Positions 1 to 12,616 of a stretch of 64,000 nt of DNA are shown piece after piece. The position numbers were made by a program, and so were the translations under genes. Numbering within the stretch: position 1 is the stretch's first letter; each line of letters starts with the position of its first letter. Below the pieces are notes generated by a model. The model made no database searches and was not told where the DNA came from. It saw nothing but the letters and a program-made list of their open reading frames with translations. Origin of the DNA: Fratercula arctica (lineage: Eukaryota > Chordata > Aves > Charadriiformes > Alcidae); assembly GCA_947846985.1 (NCBI GenBank), contig CANTUZ010000023.1, positions 6,343,677-6,407,676 of the forward strand. Direction: 5' to 3'.

Positions 1-545
1 GTTATTACAGAAACCTAATTAAATCATTGTTCACCACTTTACCCCCCCAGCTATGAAATAGCCATGAAGTGTGGTGACTTTTCTCCAAGCAGCCACCATG
101 AAATCAGCACAAATTTTCCATCAAAAATGGACAACTGTGAAGATTAAACCAAAGGGCGCTGGAGGCGTTAGATCTGTGCTGCCTAATGAAGTGTATTTGT
201 CATGTGGAGTGGGAGGGCTTTTTTTTCCCCCCCCTCTGTTGACCAGCACCGGGTCTGGACCTTAGACATCCTATGGAGGAAAAAAAAGTAGAAGGAAAGG
301 GTTCCTCTTCTCATTAAAGTTGTAGGGAGTCGAAGCCATTAAGGTACTGGACTTTTCCTTGGAGAGGAGCAAAGCTGGTTTTGAAAAGTTCACGTTTGCT
401 TCCATCCTAACACACCCCTGTCGGAGGTCAGCTAACAGAAACTAAAGAGGTATAAGGAACATCTGGAACGGGATACAGTCACAGATATAAATAAAAGAGA
501 GAGGGAGAGATGGGGTCAGAAAGCTTCTGAGAAATGGCATCAAAC
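1..545. other. Unique sequence, no gene seen
   Basis: No recognisable exon, RNA gene or repeat was seen. It has a short T8C8 tract near 221-236 and an A8 run near 283. Short open frames here are under 70 codons and resemble nothing I recognise. Confidence 0.5.
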
Positions 546-811
546 ACAGAATCACAGAATCGTAGGGTTGGAAGGGCCCTCTGGAGATCACCCAGTCCAA
601 CCCCCGGCCAGAGCAGGGTCACCCAGAGCAGGGGGCACAGGAACGCGTCCAGGCAGGGTTGGGATGTCTCCAGAGACGGAGACTCCCCCACCTCTCTGGG
701 CAGCCTGTGCCAGGGCTCTGCCACCCTCACAGCAAAGAAGTTCCTCCTCGCGTTGAGATGGAACTTCCCATGGTCGAGTTTGTGCCCGTTACCCCTTGTC
801 CTGTTGCCGGG
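546..811 (-). mobile_element. CR1: CR1 LINE 3' fragment, type A
   Basis: The tail faces left, with two CACAGAATC-type octamers at 546-561, followed by the reverse complement of the type A 3' end (GATCACCCAGTCCAACCCCC). The body carries the reverse complement of the ORF2 C-terminus (residues like [16 protein letters not shown]) before 5' truncation near 811. It joins a plus-strand CR1 tail head to head. Confidence 0.92.
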
Positions 812-865
812 CAGGAGATGATCTGAAAGGTCCCTTCCAACCTAGATGACTCTATGATTCTATGA
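812..865 (+). mobile_element. CR1: CR1 LINE tail, type D, very short
   Basis: Only the last 54 bases of a CR1 remain: GATGATCTGAAAGGTCCC, then CCAACC and the octamers CTATGATTCTATGA. It abuts the 5' end of the minus-strand CR1 at 546-811. Both pieces have their own 3' tail, so they are two insertions rather than one element inverted at its 5' end. Confidence 0.85.
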
Positions 866-2681
866 AGGGGCCTTAGTGAAATGTGTATCTCTGCATATCT
901 CTACAGAAATTGCCATCAAAGCCCTGAGCAAATGCCTGTTAACTGAAAGAAATTTAAATACAAGTTCCATCTTAGGTAATTCCGAGGTTCCTATTTTCTG
1001 GTCTTAAAATTGAGAAAAAGCTCATTTAGTCAATGGTATAAATGGGAATCGCGTCAACCCAAGGCTGTAGAAGGCGAATTCCCCACGTTGCCGCTAGCTG
1101 GTGTCTCCTTGGCTTCCTTCCTCACCGCAGCACCTGCTGGCAGAGTCCGGTCCTGGGCTGGGCTGCGTGTTCCAAAGCCTTCTCTTGAGTTGAAGGTTTC
1201 ACATTTGCAGCGTGGAAAAATATTGAAGGCACTTTCCTTGGGAATGTGTGTAACGACACGAGCCCCACTGCAATTAATGAATATACTGATGGGACTGAGT
1301 GAACGAGACGCATCCAGAAGAACTTAAAATGCTCCTGAGCGCGTAGGGCTCTCATGGCAGCGAAGCAGTCTCCCCTGCCGCCTCTAAAATCTGATTCGAT
1401 TTGATTTTGTGCACCTGCGATCTATCATTTTCATTGTTTACTTCTTTTTTCTGCCGTGCCTGCTGCTCCTCTGCAGGTTTGGTTAGGAACCGTCGGTCCC
1501 TGGCAGCTGGCCCCTGGGAATAGCTGGTGCAGGGAAGAGACCGGTTGCGTTCTCTTCTCCGCCTCCCTTTCTCTCTGTCAGGTGTCTTCGCTGCTGGATG
1601 ACTAATGGGCCCAGACATCCAGTAAAATAGACTGCTCTGCGCCCTGCCAAACATGGCCGAAGGGCTCGGGATGTCCTGTTTTCCCCCTTTTTCCCCCTTC
1701 CCCTTTCTCCGGCTTCCTTGCTGAGCAGTCTTCTACCTGGTAGAGGCTGATGGGAATCGCTCTGCGGAGGGAAGAACCATCCTGGCATAATAGAAGGGAA
1801 CAGAAAAGGATGATTTTGTGTTTCTTTTCTTTCTAATTTACTGACAACCGTGGCAGCTAGGGCTGGTAGTTGAATCACCTCTCTGAGACTCCGTGTTTAA
1901 ATTATATTTGTATTCTTTTCCATTAATGCTGTCCAAGATAGGGGGGGAGACTTTCAAATTTTGACAAATGGAGTAAGAGACCCAGGAGCCCCTGATTTGC
2001 AGTGGGAAATGAGCGTTTAAATGGTCCTTTGTGCCTTTGAAAAGCTTCTCTGTTAAGGTTAGCTTCATGGTGGAAGAAGCCCTAGTGTGGTTTAGTCCCC
2101 GCTACCTTTATTAGAAGAAGAAAATCCTTCTAAAGGGAACTTGATGGTGGTTTATCGCTGTCCGTGTGGGGAGGATGTTTCTGATCATAGCAGAGTATTT
2201 AATCTGTCTGACAAAAGCGTAGCAAGACCCAAGAGTGGGAACCTGAAAGCGGCCAAGTTCAGGCTAGACGTGAAATTTATATTTTAAACAGTCGGAGTGG
2301 TTAACCCTGGAAATAACTTGACGGATTCTCTGTCGCTGAGCTGTATTGATGCTGGCTGACGCAGCTTGCGCAGGGACACCAGATCCGGCAAACAGCATCG
2401 CATGGATTATTCCAAACCGATGCTGGAGTCTGGTGGCTATGGGGCTACTGGGACAGAGGCTGGATCTTCCACACGGATGTGTGCTGTTCTTTTGGACTTA
2501 TCGGCTTTTTTAGAGCTAATTAGCTGTGTCTGAGACAGCGCTTCATTGCTCCGTACAGCTGGTTAAAGCTGAGGTCCAGAGCTGGAGATCAAAAAGAAGT
2601 TGTAGGCACGACTTGAGAGTTTCTTGCTGCGGTTCTGTGCTGGCTGTTATAAACACTAGAAAAGGGGGTATTATGACCTGA

Positions 2682-2700
2682 TTTTTTTTTTTTTTTTTTT
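2682..2700. repeat. Poly(T) tract, 19 bases
   Basis: A pure homopolymer seen directly. No adjacent retroelement body was recognised, so its origin is open. Confidence 0.95.
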
Positions 2701-4473
2701 ACATTTTTACGTGCCTCTTTAAAACCCATGTTGTTCTTTTTTGATGCCCTAAAAAAGCAGCTAAGTTTTCTTGAAATCCCTCCCCGTGCTGAAGTCTCCA
2801 CGTAGCAGTGCAAATCCACCCGTGCTTGTTACTCTCTGCGCGTTTAGAGGGTAATGCCATCCTGATTCCTTCCCTCTGCCTGCGGCCTTTCTCTGGGGTC
2901 CTCTGTTCTAAAAAGTCACATTGTTGGGCTGCGTATGATGCTCGAAGCTTGCAACCACCGTGGCCCAGTCGGTAGCACTGTGTTATTTCAAGGAAGAGGG
3001 GCAGCTGAAGCTGGCCCCTTGGCTTGTTAAGACACTCTGCTGGCATTTCACCGACATCCTTGTTCTTCAGTAGAAACTTATCACCGAGCGACCCGAGTTT
3101 AACTGAATTCACGTCAAAGCAATAATAGTGACTGGCTCAGCCTGTCCCAGCATTGCCACCGAGGGCTTATTTATTTATTTGCAGTTTCACAGCTACCAAA
3201 GCCTTAAATTCGGCTTATCTGATACTACTTCAATGGGGAAGGCGCTAGGGTCTTCTGAAAGAGAAGCTGAAGTCAGGTGCCCACAAGGAAATTCTTGCTC
3301 CAGTCACCTGCTCAGTGGCAGCCTCAGCAGAAAGCTGGGAACGTCGTAAGCAGAATTCAAATAAAACACATACAGAGCTTGGTTTCTTGCTTCTAGCGGC
3401 AAATCAGAGTAGTCTTCCACATGGGCTTCCCCCAGATGGTGAAAGCTGCCACTAAAGCTAACGAAGCTACGCTAGAGTCTTCCACGTGGGGTTACCTGTT
3501 GGAGGTTTTGTAGATTGGGCTCCTCCAGGAAATCAGAGAGGATGGCTACCGTATCAATCCCGCTGTAGGCCGTAGCCACGGTTGGGTGGCTCTGCTCTCT
3601 ACCTTCTGTCTCCCATACACCTGCTCATTAGCCTGTCCTCTTTTTTTATTCCCATCAGCTCAAGGATAAACATGTTCCTGAGCCCTTCTGCTCACTGGAG
3701 CCAGCAAAGTCATCCTCTCTCTCTGCAGCAGTTGAGGCCCTTTACTTAAGGCTTCCCTCTGCTTTCCAGTGATGCTGGCATCACCGATGGTTCCAGAGTG
3801 GTGCCACCTTGGTGCAGATGCTACAAGAGGAGCAGCTGAGAGGTGCTAGAGAGGTGGGAATAGGTGGAAGAAGTGATAATGGAAAAAAAGGAGGCGGATA
3901 AGGACATTGTAAGCCTGAAAGTGAGTTCCTGACCTGCTCTGTGGAGTCGTGAAGACGGAGTCCCTCCCTGGCTGCACATTCAGGAGCCTGAACTGAGAGG
4001 CTGGACTTTTTGAAAATGCAAGGGGTCATATCAAAACCGGATCTCGCCTCTCTCTGTCTCCATTTATCACTGTAATGTTGGCAAGAGATAGGGGACAATC
4101 TCTTAATTTCTAAGATCGCGGTTCATGCCAGCGCTTGGCTCCCGACCACCGACATGCCTAAGCCATTATCATTCTCCTTGAGGCCCTGAATGAAGTACTT
4201 GAGGACGCATTTCTCTTTAACCACATGAATACTCCCATTGAAATTGCTGAGAACCATGTCCTTCAAGTTAAGGGCAGTAAATCAGTGTTACCAGAGATAG
4301 GTTTTTTTTTTTTTCCTTAATATTTCATACTTTTCTCAAATATTCACCAAACTCAACAAATTCTATGTCTTAAAGTGCAATGCTATGGAACGTCCCTGAA
4401 AAGAAATAATGTTTGGCGCTTTTTCTGGTTTTCTTCAGATATTGTTTGCTTTAGATGTTTTTATCGCTCTGCG

Positions 4474-4508
4474 GTTGGTTTTGTTGGTTTGTTTGTTTGT
4501 TTGTTTTG
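4474..4508. repeat. (GTTT)n-type simple repeat
   Basis: GGTT and GTTT units in series, with four consecutive GTTT copies in the centre. It is the complement-strand look of the A/CAAAC-rich tracts seen elsewhere in the window. Confidence 0.85.
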
Positions 4509-5249
4509 GCGTAGCCGTATAAAATTGTCAGCGTCTATTAATGCGTTTTGCGTGGCTGGCCTCAGGCCAGCAAATGTAGAGGAACAAGGTGCTGGTCCCT
4601 CCCAGGTTCACATCTTTAAATTTGCAAGGAGGAATAAACCCTCCGAGGAACCGGTGCAGAATCAAGACAAGGTCCTTGGGTGCAACAGATTGCCTTGGGC
4701 TGTTTACTGTAGCAAATGTATTTGTACAAGCGCGTTCTGGCAGTCGGTTCTCTGTGGACGCCGCAGCAGCAAAAGGGGAAGAAACCATTTGCAAGCCCTC
4801 AAAGATGCCCTGCTCAAGCACCTGGTTTTCTTTTGAAAGGCAAAGAGGCACGATAGGTCATTGGGCAGCTGCAGGTAAGTAGAAGGCATTTTATCAGTTG
4901 ATCAAGGCTATGGTTCATATCTCCACCATCAAGACGGCTCACAGGCAGCAGGTAAACAGGGAAGTCAGGGAGAAGCTGGATGTCGGTAGCCCTAATGCTT
5001 TGTAGGATCAGGGCCACCATTTGGCTGTTCGTTGGGTAGCGTTGGAAAGGATGCAGAATGAATTTCCTAAGGAGTGAGGACCCTCGTGATCCTGAGCTGT
5101 GAAATGTTGAAGTTTAGCTTACCTTCATGTATCCGAGCAGCTTGGTTCAGAAAAGTCACCTTCAAAATCAAGACAGTGTAACGGAAATGAAGGCAGGGAG
5201 CTCAGGGAAGGGACAATTCTGCTGTCACGCTTGGTGCACGGTGTCAAGG

Positions 5250-5441
5250 CGTGACGTTGCCTTGACGGCTGCCAAGAGAGGGTGTGGAGTCTCCGTCTCT
5301 GGAGACATTCCAAACCGGTCTGGACGTGTTCTTGTGCCACCTGCTTTGGGTGACCCTGCTCTGGCCGGGGTTGGAGGAGGTGATCTCCAGAGGGCCCTTC
5401 CAACCCCTGCCAGTCTGTGATTCTGTGCCCATTCTGTGATC
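5250..5441 (+). mobile_element. CR1: CR1 LINE 3' fragment, type A
   Basis: It starts in the last part of ORF2 (PREV-ESPSLE-like coding, out of frame) and runs through the type A box GATCTCCAGAGGGCCC to a degenerate octamer tail (CTGTGATTCTGTG...CTGTGATC). The 5' junction is fuzzy because the first 25 bases are diverged. Confidence 0.88.
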
Positions 5442-5924
5442 TTTGCGGTGACGTAGGTGTGGTGCGTCTTTCCTCCTTTCAGAACCTTCTCTCCCAGCGT
5501 GGTCATCTAAACCCCTCCGAACTCTGCCAGCCTTTGAGGGTTGAGCAAGAAGCTGGTGTTTCATGAAACCGCCGTGAAACTTGGTGGGGTGCCAAGGGAG
5601 AAAGCAAGACCCATCACTAGTTGCTTTTGCCTGACAGAAGATTCTCGGTGGGCTTTTATTAATAAGAATACTTGGTACTACGTGATATCTTTCATCCAAG
5701 GATATGCAAATATTGATTGAGAAATTCCCTGCACTCAACTTGATGGCATTTCCTTGTTTGTTTTGGTATAATGCAATAACTTCTGAATGTCACATCTCAT
5801 CAGTACAAAACCCGGGGGGGATGTTCTATCCAGCAATAAGCAGAGCCCTGATGGTTTGAAGAGAGAAACACTGGCCTGAAAATGCCAAAATGGAGAGGAC
5901 AGAAGGGAATGGAGCACCCAGAGT
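5442..5924. other. Unique sequence, no gene seen
   Basis: Short AT-rich spacer between two plus-strand CR1 copies. Nothing recognisable. An antisense frame enters it from the downstream CR1 but is not a gene. Confidence 0.5.
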
Positions 5925-6716
5925 AACAGTGGGGAAGGAATGAAATTCAACAAGGGCAAGTGTAGGGTGCTGCCCCTGGGGAGGAATAACCCCCCGCACC
6001 AGGACAGGTTGGGGCTGACCTGCTGGAGAGCAGCTCGGTGCAAAGAGACCTGGGAGTCCTGGGGGACAACGGGGTGACCATGAGCCAGCCATGGGCCCTG
6101 GTGGCCAAGGTGGCCAATGGCATCCTGGGGGGCATCAAGAAGAGCGTGGCCAGCAGGTGGAGGGAGGTTCATCCTCCCCCTCTGCTCTGCCCTGGGGAGG
6201 CCGCAGCTGGAGCACTGGGTCCAGTTCTGGGCTCCCCGGTTCCAGAAGGACAGGGAACTGCTGGAGAGGGGACAGCAAAGGGCCACCAAGGTGATGAGGG
6301 GACTGGAGCGTCTCTCTAATGCAGAAAGGCTGAAGGATTTGGGTCTCTTCAGTCTGGAAAAAAGACGACTGAGGGGGGGGATCTTATCAACGCTGATAAA
6401 TACTTCAAGGGGGGTGTCAGGAGGACGGGGCCAGGCTCTTCTCAGTGGTGCCCAGGGACAGGACAAGGGGCAACGGGCACAAACTCGACCATGGGAAGTT
6501 CCATCTCAACGCGAGGAGGAACTTCTTTGCTGTGAGGGTGGCAGAGCCCTGGCACAGGCTGCCCAGAGAGGTGGGGGAGTCTCCGTCTCTGGAGATATTC
6601 CAACCCCGCCTGGACGCGTTCCTGTGCCCCCTGCTCTGGGTGACCCTGCTCTGGCCGGGGGTTGGAGGAGATGATCTCCAGAGGGCCCTTCCAACCTCGG
6701 CCACTCTGGGATCCTG
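5925..6716 (+). mobile_element. CR1: CR1 LINE, type A, with broken ORF2 C-terminal region
   Basis: About 790 bases, truncated at the 5' end just after the reverse-transcriptase core (coding starts near [16 protein letters not shown]). The remaining frame continues in pieces: [10 protein letters not shown] (6038), then [20 protein letters not shown] from about 6170, then the FFAVRV-EPWHRLP block from about 6525. Frame changes lie near 6014, 6169 and 6375, so it is dead. The first two are shared with the copies at 55.9 and 58.6 kb. The tail is worn (CTCTGGGATCCTGTG). Confidence 0.95.
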
Positions 6717-9103
6717 TGTAATAGTCACAAGGGTAGAGAGCATCCAGGAGAAGCTGTTATAGTGAGGATGATGAAGGAATAGACAGATCCCTTGGTATGG
6801 TGTGGCAACTGTGCTGACAAAAGCAACGCAAGCAGGTAAAATGATGGGAAAAAAAAAAATTGAAGATTTTATGGAAAGTCAATGGCAGCACTGGGAACAG
6901 AACCAAAATGTTCTCATCTAGGTCCCCCGTATTTTAAGCAGAAGACCAGCCTTTTTGGGCTGCTCACAGCTGGTCTGAGCTGGCATCGTGCAGGAAGCAA
7001 CGTCAACTTACGCTAGCTGCAGATCTAGCCTTGCATATCTTGATGGGAATCTATGGTGGTAATTATTCACGCTCACCATTTGTATTTTGGGACTAATTAA
7101 CTATTCCAGGTTCCTATAAAGAATATTGTCAACTATTTAATGGCTCATTGAGTTTAGCAGGATTTCTAGCTTCTCTTTTTACAATTTCAACAGAATAGTT
7201 ATTGTGATTTGTGATTTGGAGTAACAGCTAGTGAGCTGTGAGCAGACCGTGCGTATTATGATGTTAGTTCTACCCTTTGACAAATAAGTTTTAATTGGCT
7301 TTACGTGTATTCTGCTTGGTGATGTGAGGCATCCGGAGATAGGAGATACTAGAGGAGATGCGGTACTGGAGTTTTTCTCAAAAGATATAAAAGCAGTGCC
7401 TTCGCGCTAACGCGTGTTCCACAGATGCTTTTCAGCTTTCGACGATGAGGATGAATATTTAAAATTAATTCCTGTAGGCGTTAGTCCGTTGGTCTTGCAT
7501 CCGCCTTCGTAAAGGCGTTTGAGCCTAATTCTGAAGCCTGGGTCTTTCAGACTAATTTTGCACTAACAAAAGAACTTTAGGTTTCTGACTAGCTCAGCGC
7601 GTTGGCTGTTGAATACTTCTGAAAATGGCTGTTTGTCCGGCGAAAATTGTGTACTGTTCTGAACATGTAGTCCTAATTTTGCCTGCAAGGTTTTTAAAAA
7701 CGTGGCCTGGAGTACTCCTGAAGTTATTAATTGTCTGAGTAAGCCTTTGTAACCCACTTCTCTGCATTTTCGTACGGAAACGCATTTGTTGTGATCTCCA
7801 AACTGCATTTCTCAAGGCAGCAGGTTCCCACGCTATAGTATCCTACCTGAGACTAATCTAAGAACGAGTGTCCCAGGGAGACTCCCCGAGTCCTTAATTG
7901 CCACCTCTGGTTGAGTCGATGGAGAAGGCAGCTTCATCTTCTGGGCTGGGGCTTTTTAGATTGAACCCGTGCCCTTGCCTTTCCTCAGGAAGAAGGCGGG
8001 AGACGGGTGCGGCTGAGAAGCAAGCGCAGCGTTTTGCTGGGGTGATGTCCTTATGCTGACTCATGCTTCCGTGTGCTTCTGGGGTGTGGATCCCCAGATG
8101 CTCATAGCTGAGGCTGACCAGGACAAGAGAAAGAAGCAACAAGTGACTGTTTGGAGATTCATTCCCTTTACAGAAGGTTTTAGACTTGTTGCCACCCGCA
8201 CGTAGTTAAGAGGGCAAATTTTGACACCTTGCCAAAGGTGGAGCTCCATCCTCGCATGGCTCCGTTACCACCATTTCCTTGCCCGCATAGCTTCATCGTG
8301 TGCTGTGTGATAATCAAACCATCCAGGAATGGGGGCAATGGGACAATTCCTATTTGCTTTTTGCGTGGACATTGTCGTCGTGGTTTTTATCTGCCCGAAG
8401 AATGACTGGGGAGGATCTCAAGCGTTTGTAAAATACTGAAGTTAAAACCAACTGAACCTTTAGTTCAACTTTAATTTCGTATTTCAAGAGCCCGGGGACA
8501 AAGACTGCAAGCTCCTCTCACGTGGGGCGGGCGTGGGATGGTGAACCATTTTAGGTTGTTGTCAGGCTGAAAGGAATGAAGGCCAATTACCCACGGGCAA
8601 AGTTCTGACTCAAATTCTCTGAATCATCCGCTCACCTGAACAAGGGGAGAAAATAGAGCCCTTTTGTTTGCTTTGGAGATAACCGTATCGTCTGTTATTC
8701 TTGCAAAAGAAGTAAACACCAAAACACATGAGGACTTGAGCAGGAATAATATTGAGGACACCGGTCAGGGAATTGAAAGCTTGCGCGTCTGCAGATTGTC
8801 AATGTTACCGGGGGACAGAAAAGGCTGGGAATCAGGTGTGTAAGAGGCAGAGAAGGGCTGTCAGAAGGAATTAATACTAATTTTTCCTAATATACGATTC
8901 CCGGAATATTTTCTAGTGCCTGTCGCATCACCATGTATTGCATATAAAGAAGCTGCACCCAACTGAAGGAAACATTTTCTTTGGCTCCGCAAGATTTCAT
9001 CTAAGATAGGTGTGTAGCCTTAAATAATTCAGTGTCATCAGTGTCTGTGATGTGTGTTAACCGCATTCAAATGAGTCTTTATGGAAAACAGACTCGATCA
9101 AAT

Positions 9104-9125
9104 AAAAAAAAAAAAAAAAAAAAAA
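9104..9125. repeat. Poly(A) tract followed by CCAACACCAAAAC
   Basis: 22 A residues followed by a short C/A mixture. The same architecture recurs at 9351, 20444 and 34371. Confidence 0.9.
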
Positions 9126-9350
9126 CCAACACCAAAACAATCTCCCAAAGTAGTTTTTTGGCAATAGGTCTGCTAAATCTTTAATAACCTTCTCTCATGT
9201 GAAATAGTGAAGTCAATTTGCAAATTCCGAAGCGAAGGGCGGCATGTGCAGGCTTGTGGGCCACAGGGGTATGACCCAGCTTGTCTGCAGTTTCCTTGTT
9301 GCACAATCCGCACCCATCACCTATGAGGTAATAAAGAAATCCTGCTGGAG

Positions 9351-9369
9351 AAAAAAAAAAAAAAAAAAA
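9351..9369. repeat. Poly(A) tract followed by CAAAACCAAACCC
   Basis: 19 A residues followed by a C/A-rich run ending in CACCCCC. Confidence 0.9.
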
Positions 9370-9967
9370 CAAAACCAAACCCACCCCCAATGGAAATATT
9401 TTTATTGACGTTCTTGGCTTTGCTGAAGGAAAAGATCAGGGAATGTGGAGGTGGGCAGTTTATTTGACTGAAAAGGCAGGGAGAGACGCTCCTGATCACG
9501 TTTTACGGTTTGTATTCTGCGCAGAGATTGGAGTCGCTCTTCTGCAATTCAAAGATTGTAGAACCAAGACTTTGAATCGGGATTTACTTTTGGCTGTGTG
9601 CTCTCTCTTATGCCCACAATAACGGTATCACCGTGCTTCGCTTAAACACCAGCGGAGTTCAGGGAATTAAACAAGTAAGCACAAAAGCTTAAAAACAGGA
9701 GATATACCTGATTATTCTGCTGGTAAAGGGTTAACGTGTATTTTCCATATCTACCAAAAAAATGCCCAAATCCTCAAGCGAAAATGCGTCCCGTGCAATC
9801 TGTATTGCAGATCCCTTGTCCAGATTTACTGCCTGTCTTAAACCGGTGCCGGGGTCTATTCCACAGAAAGACCTCCTGGGCGTAAGAACAATCTCTCCCT
9901 CTTTTCAGTCCCTGCCAGGAATAGGCAGGTTTCAGGTTTAGTTTTATTTATTTTTCCCGTTCTGTTC

Positions 9968-9982
9968 TTTTTTTTTTTTTTT
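9968..9982. repeat. Poly(T) tract
   Basis: 15 T residues inside a T-rich stretch. No element body recognised beside it. Confidence 0.9.
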
Positions 9983-10548
9983 ATTTCCTTTCTTTCTTAA
10001 TTTCACCCTCCTCCCCTGCTGCCCATCGTGAAGCTGTCGAGTCCCATCCTCGGCAGAGGCGTTGGCTTTGGTAGGAGCTGCACTGACTCGCTTTCTGCTG
10101 TGCCGCTAGAGGATGTAAAAAGATAATAAAGAGCAGTTTCCCCAGAATATTTAAAAGCCTCTTCACCCCAAAGGCATAGAACCCTGGGGTGGGGACCTTT
10201 CTGGCCCCTTCCAGCTGGCCAGAACTTGACCCTTCATGTCTTTCCTTGTCTTCTTTTCATCTGCTGCCGTGTCCTTTGCTTTCTTTCAGCAAGGGAGCAG
10301 GTCTGGGTCCCCAAAAAATCAATAATTTGGGTTGCGTGATGGCTTACGTATGAACTAAGCTTTTCAGTTTTGGCTTCATTGATATGTCTCAGTGTGTATT
10401 TGCTTTAAAAGCTCTCCCAAATATTAACCACCATTATTAGATAATCACAGCTCTCGCCCATGGAGGTTGTATTTGTTCCCTTCCCCTTGCCCCAGCTGTG
10501 CAGTTTGACTCTAATAATGCAGAATCATGAGTTTTTAAAGCACAGTAA

Positions 10549-10565
10549 TTTTTTTTTTTTTTTTT
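10549..10565. repeat. Poly(T) tract
   Basis: 17 T residues, read directly. No neighbouring element recognised. Confidence 0.9.
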
Positions 10566-11049
10566 CCTGGTTGAATTCAATGGACATCACAGAGCTGAGA
10601 GAAGAAAATACAATCCATCTTCTGTGAAATGAACTCAGTCATCCTTCAGTTTATTGAGTGAGAGGGAATACGAAACAAATCCACAAATGTCAAAAGCAGT
10701 CTACAAGGGATCATTCCATTTCTTTTTCCATTTGTTTCATTGATTAAAATGATTTTTAACTGATGCCTCTCTTAATTTAATATGACAAAATATAATTCAC
10801 TTGAATATCCTCCCAGCCCCCCCTGCCCCCCCGCCAACGTTTGTGCTTGGCCAAATTTGCAGGAAGTAGGGTGGCGACGGGGAGGGACGTTGCTGAATCA
10901 GGGGCTTGTGCACATCAATGATCTCTTCACTATAACTGTAGAAATGTGATGAGAAAAATGCTAGCCCCATTAAATTCAGTGGCGGATTCCTACTGATTTG
11001 AATGGGCTGGGGAAGTACCCCAGTGGTGATCGGCTGGTATTTCTTCCGA

Positions 11050-11477
11050 GATGAAAGATGTGGTCTGGAGCACAAGTCCTGTGAGGAGCGGCTGAGGGAG
11101 CTGGGGGTGTTCAGCCTGGAGAAAAGGGGGCTGAGGGGAGACCTTCTCGCTCTCTGCAGCTCCCTGAAAGGAGGGGGCAGCCAGGGGGGGTCGGGCTCTT
11201 CTCCCAAGGAACAGGCCATGGGACAAGAGGAAACAGCCTCGAGTTGCGCCAGGGGAGGTTTAGGATGGGTATTGGGGAAAATTCCTTCACGGAAAGGGTT
11301 GTGAAGCATTGGAAGAGGCTGCCCAGGGCAGTGGTGGAGTCGCCATCCCTGGAGGGATTGAAAAGCCGGGCAGACGCGGTGCTGAGGGACGTGGGGTAGT
11401 GGGGGTTTGGGCAGTGCTGGGGTGATGGTTGGACTTGATGATCTGAAAGGGCTTTTCCAACCTAGTTGATTCTATGA
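11050..11477 (+). mobile_element. CR1: CR1 LINE 3' fragment, type D
   Basis: It starts around a [26 protein letters not shown] coding segment (ORF2 C-terminal region), runs through the 3' UTR-like type D end with GGACGTGGGGTAGTGGGGGT and GATGATCTGAAAGG, and ends GATTCTATGA. About 430 bases with a well-preserved tail. It is closely similar to the copy at 60263-60620. Confidence 0.93.
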
Positions 11478-12616
11478 AAAGAATAGATCTTTTAGCAATA
11501 TTTTTCTGCCTATGAGCTTATTCTGCTGGCTGCAAATAGACCTTTTGGCAAGCACTGGACTGGCAATTTCTGTGCTAAAATTTAATCCCGTAGATTGTGC
11601 TCAGTAGACCCCACTCTGCAGTCCTGCACGTTGAATAATTCACACACCTCAACAGAACCCCTCTGCAGCCAGGTTCTGCCTTCCGACCTCTCCGCCGTTA
11701 GTGGGGCCCTTCTGAAACTCCCAGGACCATACTCAGCATGTAAATAAGGTTGGCTGAACTGAAACGTGTGATTAATTTGGGTATGAATCAGAGCAGCTCC
11801 GTAAGAACATAGCAAACAAGACCAGCAATCCATCAAGACCAGCTCGTCGTTGCTGCGCTGTAGGAACAGGGAAGTATGTGTAGTTCCCCAGTCGCAAACC
11901 TTTCCAGTTGGATCATACAGCGTCTTTTCCATTTCCTGATGGAATAAATATCTTTATGTAGGAGGCGGGAGTATTTCCAGCATTCCACAAGCATTATGAG
12001 TGACTCTTAGCAGTCATTTGGGGCTAGAAACTGTTATTCCGCCCTCCCAAGAAACCCCTGCAATGGTTTGTCCAGCGTCATCCGGGGAGACTGGGGCAGA
12101 AAGAGGATTACAATCCAGATTGCCCAACCCAATTTTGTGCTCTATCCACAGCGAGGTCCTAATTCCCTAAAAGCTTCTCAATGGGAGGATTGCTGAGGTC
12201 TTTCTGGTTTTCTGAGTAGCTGTGGCTATTCTTTGAACTCTAGCGCATAATAGAAATGAGTAATGGAATCGAGCCTACAATGAAAATGAAGATCGTGAAG
12301 AGCTATCTTTCTGAAGCAGTACAAGATTATTTAGGAAAAAGTTTTTTCCCTCTACTAAGGCCATTGTTGTTATATCAAATCTAATATCCTGAAGTGAAAA
12401 GAAAGTCTTAAAAAGTTGAAATAGAGGAGTAATGAATTAAGAGCCACCAGACATTGTTAGTTTAATATTACATTTTAAAGAGCTGAATTTAAGTGGGAGA
12501 TAATTTAACTAAGGCGCCGTTAGTAATTTTTCCTACATTAATTTTAGAGCCAGACCTGAAGCAGGAGTAAATCTGTGCATCTGCGGAGGTTCATCCTAGC
12601 GGAGGAGCTGAGCAGT
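11478..12616. other. Unique sequence, no gene seen
   Basis: Moderately AT-rich. A 116-codon antisense open frame near 11582-11932 shows no motif I recognise and is not supported as a gene. Confidence 0.5.

Larger units (their letters stand above)
866..5249. other. Unique sequence with simple repeats, no gene seen
   Basis: No coding exon was recognised. The stretch holds T19 at 2682-2700, T13 at 4302-4314, a (GTTT)n tract near 4474-4508, an imperfect palindrome at 4555-4571 and a consensus splice-donor-like CAG|GTAAGT at 4872. A short imperfect direct repeat (AGTCTTCCAC-TGGG) lies at about 3411 and 3477. The longest open frame (153 codons from 4375) has no family features I know. Confidence 0.5.
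6717..11049. other. Unique sequence with homopolymers, no gene seen
   Basis: No exon or RNA gene recognised. It contains A22 at 9104-9125, A19 at 9351-9369, T15 at 9968-9982 and T17 at 10549-10565. Both A tracts are followed by CCAAAC-rich sequence. The remainder is AT-rich single-copy-looking DNA. Confidence 0.5.

Noticed and set aside
4375..4836. 153-codon open frame as a gene
   Set aside because: No recognisable motif, an overlapping antisense frame of similar length, and simple-repeat-derived residues near its start.
5735..6466. 243-codon minus-strand open frame beginning [10 protein letters not shown]
   Set aside because: Antisense reading of CR1; recurs at 58304-59050 and 60830-61282.
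6117..6674. 185-codon plus-strand open frame as a host gene
   Set aside because: It contains the CR1 ORF2 C-terminal motif series ([27 protein letters not shown]) and then leaves the ORF2 frame. It is a LINE remnant, not a gene.
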